Below are positions 16,055 to 27,913 of a stretch of 64,000 bases of DNA, piece after piece. Numbering within the stretch: position 1 is the first letter of the stretch; each line of letters begins with the position of its first letter. This stretch comes from Pratylenchus scribneri (taxonomy: Eukaryota > Nematoda > Chromadorea > Rhabditida > Pratylenchidae), in assembly GCA_030063045.1 (NCBI GenBank), contig JAQSEB010000004.1, forward strand, positions 806,001 through 870,000. Reading direction: 5' to 3'. The notes under the pieces were generated by a model that ran no database searches, was not told the origin of the DNA, and was given only the letters and a program-made list of their open reading frames with translations. A program made the position numbers and the translations under genes.

Positions 16055-19000
16055 ATGGCAATATTCAAGAAAATATTTATTGTTGAGAATTCATCACAAA
16101 ACCAAAAGATCTCCACCAATACAATTACTTCTATTACTCCAAATTCGGCGGCGGGATGTAAAACGCAGCCATCATCATGCAGTTCCAATAATGAAAGCAC
16201 TTCTCTAAATGGCGAAATCATCGTTGAAGAAGAGATTCCAGAAAATATACGAGATTTTTGGTATTTTTATAAATCAATAAATAAATTAAAAATAATTTTA
16301 CAGTTGTCACATTTACCTCCGACTTCTAAAGCCAACCGACATCAGACTTATTGTATTTTCGGAGAAAGATTTCCGGCTTATTTATGACTCCGATACAGTT
16401 GTAGCTGTTTCGGATCGAATTGTCCCCGGATCGCATAGATCTCAATGTGGCCGTTTTCAGGTAAATTATTTAATAAGCTCATTAATTAATTAATTTTATA
16501 GTTTTTACCGCACAAATATGACACATTGAGGATAGCAAAAATGCTATTTGGAACACTCCCAACTTCGCTAAATTCTGACAGCTTAAAAATCCATTCATTG
16601 AGGTATTTTTAATATTTTTTAATTAATTTAATGATTATTAAGGGAATCCGATTCAATAATGATATCGAGGATTTTTTCAATTCCAAAATTTGGAAAGAAT
16701 TTTTCACCATTCAAATCCAGGTTGGAAAATTGCAATAAAAATAAATAAATTTTCCGTTTTTTCACCGACTAAATTCACTTAAAAATTAACTAATTTTTGC
16801 ACCAAAAAATTATAAAATAAATGTTAATTATTTGGTACTAAAAATAAATATTTTTTAATATTTTAGAGACCTATACAAATGCATGGTTGGCAGTTTGAGT
16901 TCAACCGATTCGGACAATCAATCAAATTCAAATTATTCCACAATTCGCTCATTGGAAGGAATTCGAGACAACAAGGATTGCACAAAATTTCCACTAATTT
17001 CCTCAAAAACATTTACAAATCCTGATCCACCGGAAAAATTCGTTCGTGTCCGGAATTCATCCCTCCAATTGGAATCGAATGCAATGGGGGATTTAATAGA
17101 GGAGCTGCGTGCTTTTTCACCGAATCGGCTGTCCAGGACACGTCGACGGCAACTTTCACAATTTGGAATGGATGACAGTAATTAATAATTTATTTATTTA
17201 TTCAAAAATTAATTTTTTGAAGGCCTTTCCGTTCGACTCAGCAATCGAAGCAGATTGAGCAGTTGTTCTTCAATTGGTGCCAGTGATTCGTCGGCCGAAT
17301 GCCATCAAGGCTATGGACTTGCCATCATTTTGCCAAGTTTTATTTTTACTTATTTTTTAATAAATTTATTTTTAGGCGAATTTCGTTCATTCATTTTCCA
17401 ACATATCATTCAAATTGAATGCGAATTGGACATTTTATCAATTCAAATCCATAAAGCGGTTCAGGACAAATCACAATTTTTCCAACAAATTTCGGAAGTA
17501 AATTAAATAATTAAAATAATTTAATAATTAAATAAATATGTAGGGTTGGAAAGGAATTTGTCATTCACTTTGTCTTCTTTGCAATTCATTTCGACTCAAA
17601 TCGCCAGTTTGGCTAAGTTTGGCCGCATCCACCGAAAGTGGAAAAAGGGAATTAATTGCTGCCCATTTTTGTGATCAATTGGCCGAATTAAATGAATGCT
17701 TAAATACAAAAGAGACAAAATTGTTTGTTTTTTAAATAATATTAAAATTATAAATTTCTGCATTTTAGCTTTTTGTCAACACTTTTATCGGCTATTTTGA
17801 TGAACCAGCTGACTTGGGTTGCCAGTGTAGCACCGCCGGAAAAATGTTCATATGACCAACGTTCACTCCTATTGGGAATGGTATTAATTTTAAATTAATT
17901 AAAATTAAAATCGCAATATTTTTTTTGGGTAAAATTTGCCAAAAATGATTCCGTTTTTGTTTAAATTTTTTTTGCAATTTTTAATCAAATTTTCTCCGAA
18001 AAAATGTCAAAATAGATTTTAAAAAAGGCCAAAAATGGTCAAAAACATAAAATAAATGATCAAAAATATTAATTTTGTGCTCTACTAATCAAATCTGATA
18101 AATTAAAAAATAGATTTGAAACCTGAAATTTTTATTTTAATTATTTTCAGAGCGTAATTGACACAAAACAAATGTTCTATAATCCAACGGTTGCCCAACT
18201 ATTAGAATTATATTATGGAATTGGGACAACATCAACAAATCAAGGTGGAATCCGGCGATTCACAAAAATTGTTATTATCGGTGAAAATTCAAATTTAATT
18301 GCAAAATTGCTGCAAATTCTCTCATATTTTATTCGATGTTCAAGTGTTGAAAATCAACGAAAAGGTTTAAAAATTTGATAATTAAAAATTAATATTTTAA
18401 AGAACCAATTGAAATTTGCATTTCCACCGATGAAAATGAGGAAGAATGCCTACTGGATTTTGGGCATTCACTGCTGGCCGGTTTTTGTTCCGCATATTCA
18501 CCACATTTCGTCCTATCAGGTTTGAGAATTAAAAAAAATAGTGTATAACGTGTAAAAACAAAGCAAAAAAAGCCTACCAAGCCTCGAAAAAAATAACTTC
18601 CCATGAGCGGATTTGAACTCGCGACTTAAATTTTACAAAAATGGAGGGTAACCCATTTAGCTAAAAATTCAGGAATTTTTTGGCAAATTTTTATATTTTA
18701 TGATTCCAATGACCCATAACACTCGAAAAGCAAAAATTATTTTTTTCATAATTTTCTATAAATTAATTCAGGCATTCAAGCGGATCGGAACTCATTTAAT
18801 GGCCAAATCCTTTCCTCAATATTTGAGGATGTTCGCCATCCAACGGGGGAGCCGTGCACAAATAGCAAATTAATGTTGAGCCATCTTTCACCGAGCCAAT
18901 CCCACACAATTGCCATTACCTCCCCTTCATCTTCATCTGAGAATCAACAAATGAATAACAAATTTTCGCCGACTTCAACCAAAAGTCCAGAGAAATTGGC

Positions 19001-19930
19001 CAAACCACAAATGGCGGAGGGAAGAAGGGATTCGCTGATTGTCCTAATTGATATGTTCGATTTTGCAGTTCGGGTAATTTTTGCGATAATATTAGCAATT
19101 TCTTATCCATATTTTGGTCAGATTACAGTATTTTATACTGAAATATATTTTAGAATTAGTTTAGAAATGCATAAAAGTAGAAATCAAGTCAGAAAAAATA
19201 GCTTACTCCAAGCGAGTTCGAACCAGAGACCTAAATTTTCCAAATGTAGATGTAGAGGGTTACCCATTTGGCTAAAAAAGTTTGAGTGAAAATTTTTTGT
19301 AAGATAATTAAAATTCTAACCAATCCTAAACAATTTTAATTGTCAATTTTGATGCACTTTTATACATTTTTACAATCATTATCTGACCCAAAAAATTAGG
19401 AAAGAAAAACTAATCTATCCATTTTTTGACCATTTAAAAAATAAAAAAATTTTTTTAGATAATTTCCGCCGAAAATTGTCACGTCGAAGATGTCCCATTC
19501 ATTTGTCCATCCGATGCGATCACATCAATGTTGGAGGAATTCGCTGAATTATATGAGTAAGATTATTCTTTTAATTTTAAACTATATTTAAAAAAATTAG
19601 ATACAAATGTGCACCCGACTTTTTGCTATCATTTATTGAAGACAAACTCAGCTCTTTGGTATCCAAATCGAATGTGCTTGTTAATTTGATCACAACAGGT
19701 TTTGAAATTTTTTTTTGGAAATTTCTAATTATTTTTGGGAATTTAATATTTCTTAAATTTTTAAAATATTTTTGAGAATAATTTTTATTTTATTTATAGG
19801 AATGGAAGAAGAACCGCTTTCAATGGAACAAGTCTCGTCCATTTTGGATTGTTCAATTTCCGATCTCCGATTGATTTTGAATATTGCCTCCGTTTGGGCT
19901 CCCGGAATTTTAAAAACCACCATTGTCTGA
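16055..19930 (+). CDS. Folliculin-interacting protein (FNIP)
   Basis: Multi-exon forward gene, ATG 16055, stop 19928-19930; first exons 16055-16260, 16304-16460, 16502-16602, 16643-16720 and 16867-17177. Diagnostic segments are KPTDIRLIVFSEKD and LRIAKMLFGTLPTS followed by SLKIHSL (FNIP N-terminal longin-type region), then FYNPTVAQLLELYYGIG, KIVIIGENSNLIAKLLQILS and YFIRCSS (middle), and ILDCSISDLRLILNIAS near the C-terminus. FNIP binds folliculin and regulates lysosomal Rag GTPase/mTORC1 and AMPK signalling. The folliculin partner is not in the window. Two introns, at 18.5 and 19.1 kb, carry tRNA-derived repeats. Every segment appears in the order expected for the family, so the call is firm although some exon edges are approximate. 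Confidence 0.88.
18596..18666 (-). repeat. tRNA-derived SINE-like copy
   Basis: On the reverse strand it reads an A-box-like TAGCTAAATGGGTTACC, about 30 nt, then a B-box-like GAGTTCAAATCCGCTC. The order and spacing are those of the internal RNA polymerase III promoter of a tRNA. There is no paired acceptor stem, so it is a tRNA-like repeat and not a functional tRNA. It lies in an FNIP intron. Confidence 0.6.
19200..19276 (-). repeat. tRNA-derived SINE-like copy
   Basis: Reverse strand: A-box-like TAGCCAAATGGGTAACCC, then B-box-like TGGTTCGAACTCGC. It is clearly related to the copy at 18.6 kb through the shared TGGGT(T/A)ACC and AAAATTTA stretches. It lies in the next FNIP intron, in the same orientation. 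Confidence 0.6.
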
Positions 19931-20454
19931 CTTTCACAAAATTAATTTTAATTAATTTGCCTCAAATTTTTCTTTTGGCTTACTTCCAATCTTTCCTCAA
20001 TTTTATGACTTTTTTCTCTTCTTTAATTTTGCAATTTGAAGTGAAAACCTCTTCTGAAACAGTCAACTTTAATTTGACTTATCCTCATTTATTCTGCTTC
20101 CCTCTGTGTACATATAATAATGTGTAAATGTAAAAATGAATGTATCTATATTTTTCATTCCATCTTTTGCTCATCCACCAACTAGTTCGACCTTCTTATT
20201 ATATATAAATGAATTGTTTTGTTATTTTGAATCAAAAAAATGTATATTTTTGCTCAAAATTGCACAGAGATTCTTTTTGTTTATTTAAATTAAACAAATT
20301 ATTTTGAATATATTTGAATATATTATATATAAAAATAAAGAGCTATAATAAAAGAATAAAGATTTTCTCATATTTTTGACAACATTTTTGAGTTTAATTT
20401 AAACTATTAAATATTTTATCGAAGAAATAAAAAAGAGATAATATTAATTTGGCA

Positions 20455-20690
20455 AAAAAAAACACTGAATTTGGCAAAAATCTTTCGTGTCGAAAAATAT
20501 TATATTTTTGCGGCCATATAACTTGGCCATAACTAGGGGTTTAGGGCTAGGGTTAGGGTTCAGGGCAGGATGGGATTAGGGGCTAAGGGCTAGGGGTTAG
20601 GGAATCTTAAAGAAGTCTGATTTGGCCAAGTTTTATATGGCCTCAAAAATATAATATTTTTCGACACGAAAGATTTTTGCCAAATTCAGT
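20455..20690. mobile_element. Fold-back MITE-like element
   Basis: Two arms of about 60 bp (20467-20528 and 20625-20689) are near-perfect inverted repeats, starting GAATTTGGCAAAAATCTTTC and ending with the complement. The centre is G-rich, with GGGTTTAGGG and GGGTTAGGG steps. There is no coding capacity. A diverged relative lies at 29.4-29.6 kb. Confidence 0.7.
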
Positions 20691-20692
20691 AT

Positions 20693-21415
20693 TAATGCCC
20701 ACCCTGCTATTTTATTTCAATTTGCCCACCTTTCAATTTGCCCACTTTCAAAAAGCCCACCACCTATTTTATTTCAATTTGCCCACCCCCCTATTTTCTT
20801 TCAATTTGCCCACAATTTTTGCCCACCTTAATTTTTATTATTCCCAGCGTCATCCTAAGCTTATTAGGTGCCAAGTTTAGTCTACCCTAGGGTTTTCGAC
20901 CATTCCGGATCCGATTCTGGTATCGGTTTTTCGAAATTTTTTAATCGGAGCAAGTTATTGCCATTAATTATCAATTAAAAATTTAAAATTAGTTGTTCAA
21001 AATTAGCAATTACCAATTATCAAATATCAATTAACAATTAACAAATTCATACGTGGCTTTTTATTTGGCAATTTTTCCATGCAAATATTCCAGCAAATTA
21101 AATCTAATATCGTCATAATCGAAGTCAGCATGTTCGAAAAACTAAGTGACTACGAAATTGCCCGAAAATTCACCCCCGAATGTCGAAATAAATGAAAAGT
21201 AGATGGGTGGGCTTTTTGAAAAAAAATAGGAGGGTGGGCATTTTGAAAGGGGGCAAATAGAAATAAAATACGGGGGTGGGCAAATTGAAATAAAATACGG
21301 GGGTGGGCTTTTTGAAATGTGGGCATTTTGAAAGTGGGCAAATTGAAAAGTGGGCAAATTGAAATAAAATAGCAGGGTGGGCAAATTGAAAGGTGGGCAA
21401 ATTGACAAGACGCCA
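20693..21415. mobile_element. Fold-back element with TTTGCCCAC repeat arms
   Basis: The left arm (20697-20835) repeats CAATTTGCCCACC and TATTTTATTTCAATTTGCCC. The right arm (21195-21412) carries the complement in reverse orientation. About 360 bp of unique AT-rich DNA lies between. Frames such as FNLPTFQFAHFQ are repeat artefacts. It lies between FNIP and the sugar transporter. Confidence 0.65.
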
Positions 21416-21538
21416 TTTTTTTTGCCAAATTAAATGACTCCCAATAAAAAATGATTAATTGGTAATTTATTCGAATAATTTTTAATTAAAAGAGATGTAA
21501 TCAATTTATGCAAATTTTGTTCAAAAATTATTAAAAAA

Positions 21539-22726
21539 ATGGCCGCAACAACAATTTGGGCATTGACCAGTTGTACATGCAACACAATTACAATGGAAAT
21601 GATTAGCCGGTTTTTATTTTTTACATTAAAATTTAATTTAAAATTAATTTAGGAATTCAGGAAATTCATCATTTAGCCTACTCACATTTGGAATATTCAT
21701 TTTTATGACCGTTGAAGGATTTATTCGGCATCCAGAATTTATTTGGAACAGGCGAATTCCATTAAGGTTTTATTACTATTTTTAATTAAATTTATTTCAA
21801 TTTTTTTAAGAACATATCTTCCAATAATATTAATTTTCTTCATCACCAATGTGGCCAACAATCGAGTGTTCACTTTTGAGTCCATTCCATTCCCATTAAT
21901 TATTATTTTTCGATCGGTTTGTTTTTTTTAATTAAAATTTGCAATATAATTTCATAAATTAAGGGTACACTGACAGCAAATGTGATTTTGACTTGGCTTC
22001 TACAAAATAGACAATTCTCTGTGGGAAGGATTTGTTCTGTTTTGGCAATCACTTTTGGCATTATTTTATTTACATTGGCCGCAAATGAACAAAAAATCAA
22101 TAATTCAACATCATTTGCCTCCGAAAGGACTTCTTTATTTTTTATAGGTTTTAATTAATTCAATTATTTAATTAATTATTATTTTAAGGAATATTTATAA
22201 TGATTTTGACCACATTTGCTTCCGCCTATTTGGGAATTTTACAAGAGAAAATATTTATGCTTTATGGGAAACACCCCGAAGAAATGATGTTTTATGTGGT
22301 TCGCTTTTTTATTTAATTTAAATTTAATAATAAATTAAAATTAAGCATCTCTTCTCATTGCCGCTGTTCATTTTTGTGCACAATGAAATTACAAATGATT
22401 TTACTGAATTATTTATTGGCCAAGGAAATGCTCAAATTTCTTTATTATTTATGTTCTCTTCAATTCTTTTTCAATATTTTTGTATTCGAAGTGTTTACGA
22501 ATTGGCCGCTGAGCTGAATTCCCTTCAAGTCAATTTGATTTTATCCTTACGCAAATTTTTGAACATTTTTTTCTCTGTGATAATTTTTAAAAATGATTTT
22601 GGCCTTCAACATTTATTCCTAACATTGTTGGTTTTAATTGGCACTTTTACATTCTATGATGGACATAATAAATTGTGGAATTGGTTTAAAGATTGGAAAA
22701 ATGCGGAAAAACAAAAGAAATTATAA
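21539..22726 (+). CDS. SLC35B4-like nucleotide-sugar transporter
   Basis: The start MAATTIWALTSCTCNTIT opens at ATG 21539; the gene is forward and split by short introns. Successive hydrophobic exons carry TYLPIILIFFITNVANNRVF, FPLIIIFRS, a GTLTANVILTWLLQNRQFS stretch, and YLGILQEKIFMLYGKHPEE followed by MMFYVHLFSLPLF. The last exon has NSLQVNLILSLRKFLNIFFS and LLVLIGTFTFYD. The YGKHPEE-FY and LRKF motifs and the roughly ten-helix layout fit the UAA/SLC35B family. SLC35B4 imports UDP-xylose and UDP-GlcNAc into the Golgi or ER. A HIRA-type gene starts only 138 bp downstream on the same strand, which suggests an operon. Confidence 0.85.
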
Positions 22727-22864
22727 ATTATTTATTGTTGTTTTTTAAATTGTTATTATAAATTTTATTATATTTTAAATGATGATTTTTTGTTAATTGA
22801 TGGATTTTATCCATTTTATTTCTATTAAAAACATAATTAATTATATTTATTAAATTAGCAGTAA

Positions 22865-25765
22865 ATGAAAAGGCCAACTGTTCAGCATTTGACCGGTGAT
22901 ATGCAAAAAGAAGCGCCCAAAAAACGAAAAATTCAGCCAGTTTTTCTGGGATGCATTGGCAGCGGATTGGAACAGCCACAACCACCGGGGTTATTATTTA
23001 TAATTAATTAATTATAATAATTAGGGGCACAAAAATGGAAAATAGTTGTTTATTTAGTTTTTAATTGCCAAAAAGGATTTCGGGAGCATTAAAAACAGAC
23101 AATTTTTAGTTGCAAAAATATTTTATAAAGAAATTATATCACAAAACATGAAATAAAGGTCATTTTTGTACTTTTCTCATCAAATCCGATACAAAAAATA
23201 GATCAAACCTTAAAAATCCGCCACCGACTTTTAATTATATTCATTTTATTTAATATTTTAGACCATCATTTACACCGAATGTTTTAACTTCAACAACAAA
23301 AGAACAACCACAACAATCGGAAACAGCAATGCGAGCAAACCCTTCATTGATCGACAGAGTGGGCAATGAGGAGGAAGCCGGAACAAATAATAAAGAAATA
23401 TTGGACATGAATGAGGATTCAATGAATTTTTCCACATCATTTTTGAATGCATCCGTCGACAATAATGACAAAAATCAGGTAGAAATTTTAGGCTTAATTT
23501 TTATTATAATTTATTTAATATTTAAAAGGATGATAAATTACGCCAATTGCCTGAAATTATTCCGGAAATTGGTTGCGAATTGAAGCCATTCCCTCAGACA
23601 ATTAATTTACAAAATATTGCAAATGTTCGGTTGCCGACCCCTCAAATTCGCCGAAATGTTTCCATTCAAATTCCAATGGTATTATTTTTTAAAATTATTT
23701 TATTAAATTAATTTTAAGGGCCCAAAATGTGGTGTCGACCAAATTTTGGCAAAAAATGTGCTGAAAAGAGGAATAAAATATTCAAAAATGCAGGCAAAAT
23801 TTGGCAGAGAATTGAAATGGGAACGAACAATTGGAAGTCCATTAATTTTGATGCAAGCAAATTAGTTAGTTAAATTTAATTTAAATATTCCTCAATTTTA
23901 AATTTTATTTAGTGATTGGACTTGTTGCACACACGAGGACAGCAATTTGATCGTTTATTCCACTCCAACCGGCAAAATTTCATTTTCAATTCACACAAAT
24001 TCCTCAATTGCCATTTTGGAAATTCGAAATGATTTGTGTTTGGCAGTGGGCATTGAAGGGGAATTGACAATCTGGTTTGTTTCATTAATTTAATTAATTC
24101 ATTTAATATTTATTTAAAGGGATTTGCGGAAATCAATTCGTCTATTGCAAACTTCCATCAAAACTTTGCTTCTTGGCTGTACTTCAGGTAATTTTGGTTC
24201 CGTCCAATTACCTAAAAATATCGAAAATATTGCGTTTCCTAAAAAATTAATAAAGGGGAATTGATTTTTTATGAGCTTATTTATTTATTTATTTTTAATT
24301 TAGTAGTTAGTACCATGTTTTTTAGTCTAAATATTATTTTTGGCCTAGATTTGCATAGTATAATATATAAAAGTCGATAAAAGTGATAAACAGGTCCGAA
24401 AAAATTACCGGACTGTGAGCGGGTTCGAATCTGTGACTTCAATTTTACAAAAAAAGCATCAAACTACTACGCTAAAATTGTCGTTTTTAGTCTGGTAGTT
24501 AAATCTTCATTATTAAACCTCAACCAATGTAAGGGTCCTCGCCTAACAGTGAGAGTAATTCTAATTAAATGTTTTTACAAATGATTGTAATTGTAAATGT
24601 TTTACAAAGGATTGTAATTGTAAATGTTTTACAAAGGATTGTAATTGTAAATGTTTTACAAAGGATTGTAATTGTAAATGTTTTACAAAGGATTGTAATT
24701 GTAAATGTTTTACAAAGGATTGTAATTGTAAATGTTTTACAAAGGATTGTAATTGTAAATGTTTTACAAAGGATTGTAATTGTAATTGTAAATGTTTTAC
24801 AAAGGATTGTAATTGTAAATGTTTTACAAAGGATTGTAATTGTAAATGTTTTACAAAGGATTGTAATTGTAATTGTAAATGTTTTACAAAGGATTGTAAT
24901 TGTAATTGTAAATGTTTTACAAGGGATTGTAATTGTAATTGTCAATGTTTTTACAAAGGATTGTAATTGTAATTGTAAATGTTTTACAAAAGATGGTAAT
25001 TAAGTTTTCCGGTATTTTAGTTAAAGACTAATTTTCCATAAAATTTTAATTCCCTCTCCCTCATCTCATCAATTCATTAAAATATTCTTTTCAGGCACTC
25101 TTCAAATCATCCATGCTACCATTTCCACGAATGGTGTTCCCATTTTGGTGCTCAACAACGGTGATGCCTTCCTCTTTTCAAGTTCCCTCCATTCTTGGCT
25201 TTCTTTGAATTTGAGCGGGGATTTTCTGCTCTCGCACATGACCTCATTCCAATTAATTTCCCATTCATTGCCGAATGGATTGATTTCAATGTTCATTGAA
25301 CTGTTGAATTGTGGCAAATTGGCCCCAATCTCAACGCAAATTGATGACCAACAAATGGAATTGGCCAACAGTGATGCCCAAATGGAAATGTTGCTTCGTG
25401 CCGTAAGTTCATTTATTCTATTTTTATCCTAAAAATTGGATTCAATTTTCCACAGGCAACCGAATTGGGAGCCCCAGAGGAATTTCGACTATTGGCTGCA
25501 ATTTATCTTCAAAAACTGATTAAAAATGGTAAAAAATGTTTCAATTCCTTCATTTTTAATTATTTTTTTAGGCAAATTTGAAAAAATGCGCGAATTCATT
25601 GAGGAAATGAAACAATGCCCAAATATTCCAATTAATCCGGAGATAATTTTGGCCGATGTGAAACCAATTTTGAAGCAAAATGAACAAAAATTGGATGAAA
25701 TAATGAAGAGAAGGGGAAGAATGGGTGAATTTGAATCCACTCTTTCTTTGTTGGAATTAAATTAA
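22865..25765 (+). CDS. HIRA histone-chaperone protein, C-terminal half only
   Basis: ATG 22865, stop 25763-25765, several exons. The N-terminus has a HIRA B-domain-like KKRKIQPVFLG, then an Asn/Glu-rich linker. The HIRA C-terminal domain follows: LKWERTIGSPLILMQ, YDWTCCTHEDSNLIVYSTPT, ELTIWDLRKSIRLLQTSIK, ISTNGVPILVLNNGDAFLF, ELGAPEEFRLLAAIYLQKLI and GKFEKMREFIEEM. HIRA deposits histone H3.3 independently of replication. Known HIRA proteins begin with a seven-blade WD40 domain. Here the codon before ATG 22865 is a stop and the transporter gene ends 138 bp upstream, so the WD40 half is missing. The intron near 24.2-25.1 kb holds a tRNA-like repeat and a minisatellite. Confidence 0.85.
24408..24480 (-). 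repeat. tRNA-derived SINE-like copy
   Basis: Reverse strand: A-box-like TTAGCGTAGTAGTTTGATGC and B-box-like AGATTCGAACCCGC, with AAAATTGAAGTCAC between them as in the FNIP-intron copies. It lies in a HIRA intron, antisense to the gene. Confidence 0.55.
24570..24995 (+). repeat. Minisatellite C, unit AAATGTTTTACAAAGGATTG
   Basis: About 15 tandem units, each AAATGTTTTACAAAGGATTG plus one or two TAATTG steps, inside a HIRA intron. The same unit forms a second array at 31.4 kb in the BIRC6-like gene. Confidence 0.95.
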
Positions 25766-27913
25766 TTGAATCCAGACTTTTTTATTGACAAAATATTTAT
25801 TAATAAAATCCAGAATAAAATTAATTTCCTCATCAGAGGCAGCCACAATACTTATTCTATTCATTTCATTCAACAATAAGAGATTGAGGAAATGAAAAAT
25901 ATAGGTAAATAAAATACGTTATTAGTTGGTCTTTAATGAATGAATGAATACTTTTTAATGAGCAAATTAATCAAACTCCTTTTTTATATACGATATTCCC
26001 TCGGGCAATATTATACATATACCTATTGCCGTCGCTTGGAAATTGTTTGGAATTATTATTATTTCCTGACAAAAAAACATTGATAAAATGTTGACTATAA
26101 ATTAATAAAAAATAAAATCAACCCATTTCATCGTCATTTTGTGTATTGGTCTCTACAAAAAAATGTCCAAAATGTAATACCGCGAAAGGACCAATTAAGT
26201 GGTTAATTTAATACAAAAACATTCCAATTTGTTAGCAACTTTTCCGAGCCTTCAATAACTTATTCTCTCTCCCTTTTTATTATATATGATATTCCCTCAG
26301 GCAATATTTACATATTTTGACTTTCTTACTTAAAATTATTATTTCCTGTCAAAAATATTTGATAACATTTAGTAGATAAAATGGCACAATTTAACCGGCA
26401 ATTTGTTTGTATTTAGCCTACAAAAAAATGTTCAAAATATTGCAAACATTTTAAGAAAAGAGCCAATTAATTTTAAATAAATAAATGCAAAAACATTCCA
26501 ATTTATTAAAATTGAGTCAGCCAGCCTCCTTTTCTAGTAAGCACTCAATAAACTTTTTTTTTATTCAATTCCAATTTCCACATTCCCTCATCAGACATTT
26601 ATTCCCATTAATTTCCAAGTAAAAAACATCCTCCTCCCCCACTTTTTGCCCTTTTCCACACACTTTAAAAAATTCCACCTGCTTCTTCTGTTGGTGACCC
26701 GACCATCATTTTGCGCAATAGCCGGCAAAATGGTCGGGTGTTGTGAATGAACCGACACCACGATTTGTCGAATTCGAAGGAACTCTAATGGGAGGGCAAA
26801 CATGTGTTTTTGATGGGTGGATGGAAAAGTGAATTATTGGGTTGGCCCCCGAAGGCATTTGATATAATTACCCACACAGAGGGCATTGGTGTCCTTCCGT
26901 CCCCTCCCACTTCAATTTTCCAATCCATTTTCGGTGGCCAAATTTGCCGAAAGCACAAACATTCACATTGCGCGCCTTCTTTCGATTCCAATTACACAAA
27001 TTTTATTATGAATTTTGGCGATGGCAACCGTAAATTTGGTGGAAAAGGGGTATAATTTAAATTAATTTTCACTTTTCCATACCCAACAATTTCATTCGGT
27101 CACATTCATTTTTACCTTTTCTTCATGATGTCCAATGATAAATGACAAATCCCCTCCCTTTCACCCAAAAGCCAAAATGTCATTCATCCATTTCCATTTG
27201 TTTTTATTTTCATCCAAAATTTGCGCAACAAAGATTGGCCAAAGTCAATTTATTTACTTTTTGTGCCATCCCAAAATGTACAATTTTCATGGATTTTTTA
27301 GTGTCAATGCCATCCGTTGGACGGATTGTTTTGTTTATGACTACTATTAGGCCCCAAAGTTAAACAAATAAATTTGTTTTTCATTACCGATTGCCGCGCA
27401 TTTTTGTATTCCCCGTCCAACCATTGATGAATCAATGGGTGCCCTTTTCCATTTTACCTACTGTCTTTGCCGCCAGACTACTCCAAATTTATTTAATATC
27501 ACCGAATCCGCACACCACAATTTTCCCAAATAATTCAATTTGAAATGAAAATGGTAATAAAAAGGAATTGAGGGGAATTTATTGAATATATTTAAAGTAC
27601 TTGATGTTTTTTGAACATGTAATTAAATGGCCATTTCATTCATTCGGCCAAATTCCGCTCAATTTGTGGCCATTCATTCACTCTCCTCCAATCATTCTCA
27701 ATTTTTCATTCATTTCTTCCTTCCAAAAAATTCCTTGGCCTCATCATTGCTTCATTTCCGCTAACCCCCTTCCCTCTTCTATTAATCTATAATTTACTAA
27801 AAATTTCTTTTTCAATTTTCAGTCCAATTCATTCATTTTGGCCACCTTCCCCACCAAAATTAACCATCCATAAAAGGCCATTCCCCTCCATCGGATTTGT
27901 CTACTTTGCCCAA
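25766..27913. other. Gap after HIRA; no gene recognised
   Basis: A repeated piece (CGATATTCCCTC-GGCAATATT at about 25990 and 26286, each followed by TTATTATTTCCTG) indicates a local duplication. An imperfect hairpin lies at 26697-26742. Frames on both strands between 26590 and 27360 look partly coding, but I could not link them to a domain or splice model. The part from about 27826 opens after a TTTTCAG acceptor and may belong to the next gene. Confidence 0.4.
26697..26742. repeat. Imperfect hairpin
   Basis: ACCCGACCATCATTTTGC pairs with GCAAAATGGTCGGGT across a loop of about 10 nt, with a two-base bulge. The stem is GC-rich compared with its surroundings. It is short for a miRNA precursor. 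Confidence 0.5.

Noticed and set aside
20530..20620. Internal telomere repeat
   Set aside because: The G-rich steps are irregular and differ from the nematode TTAGGC repeat. They form the loop of a fold-back element.
24565..25003. Frames with TITILCKTF or VLQRIVIVN repeats
   Set aside because: Both strands are open because of the repeat; it is intronic DNA of the HIRA gene.
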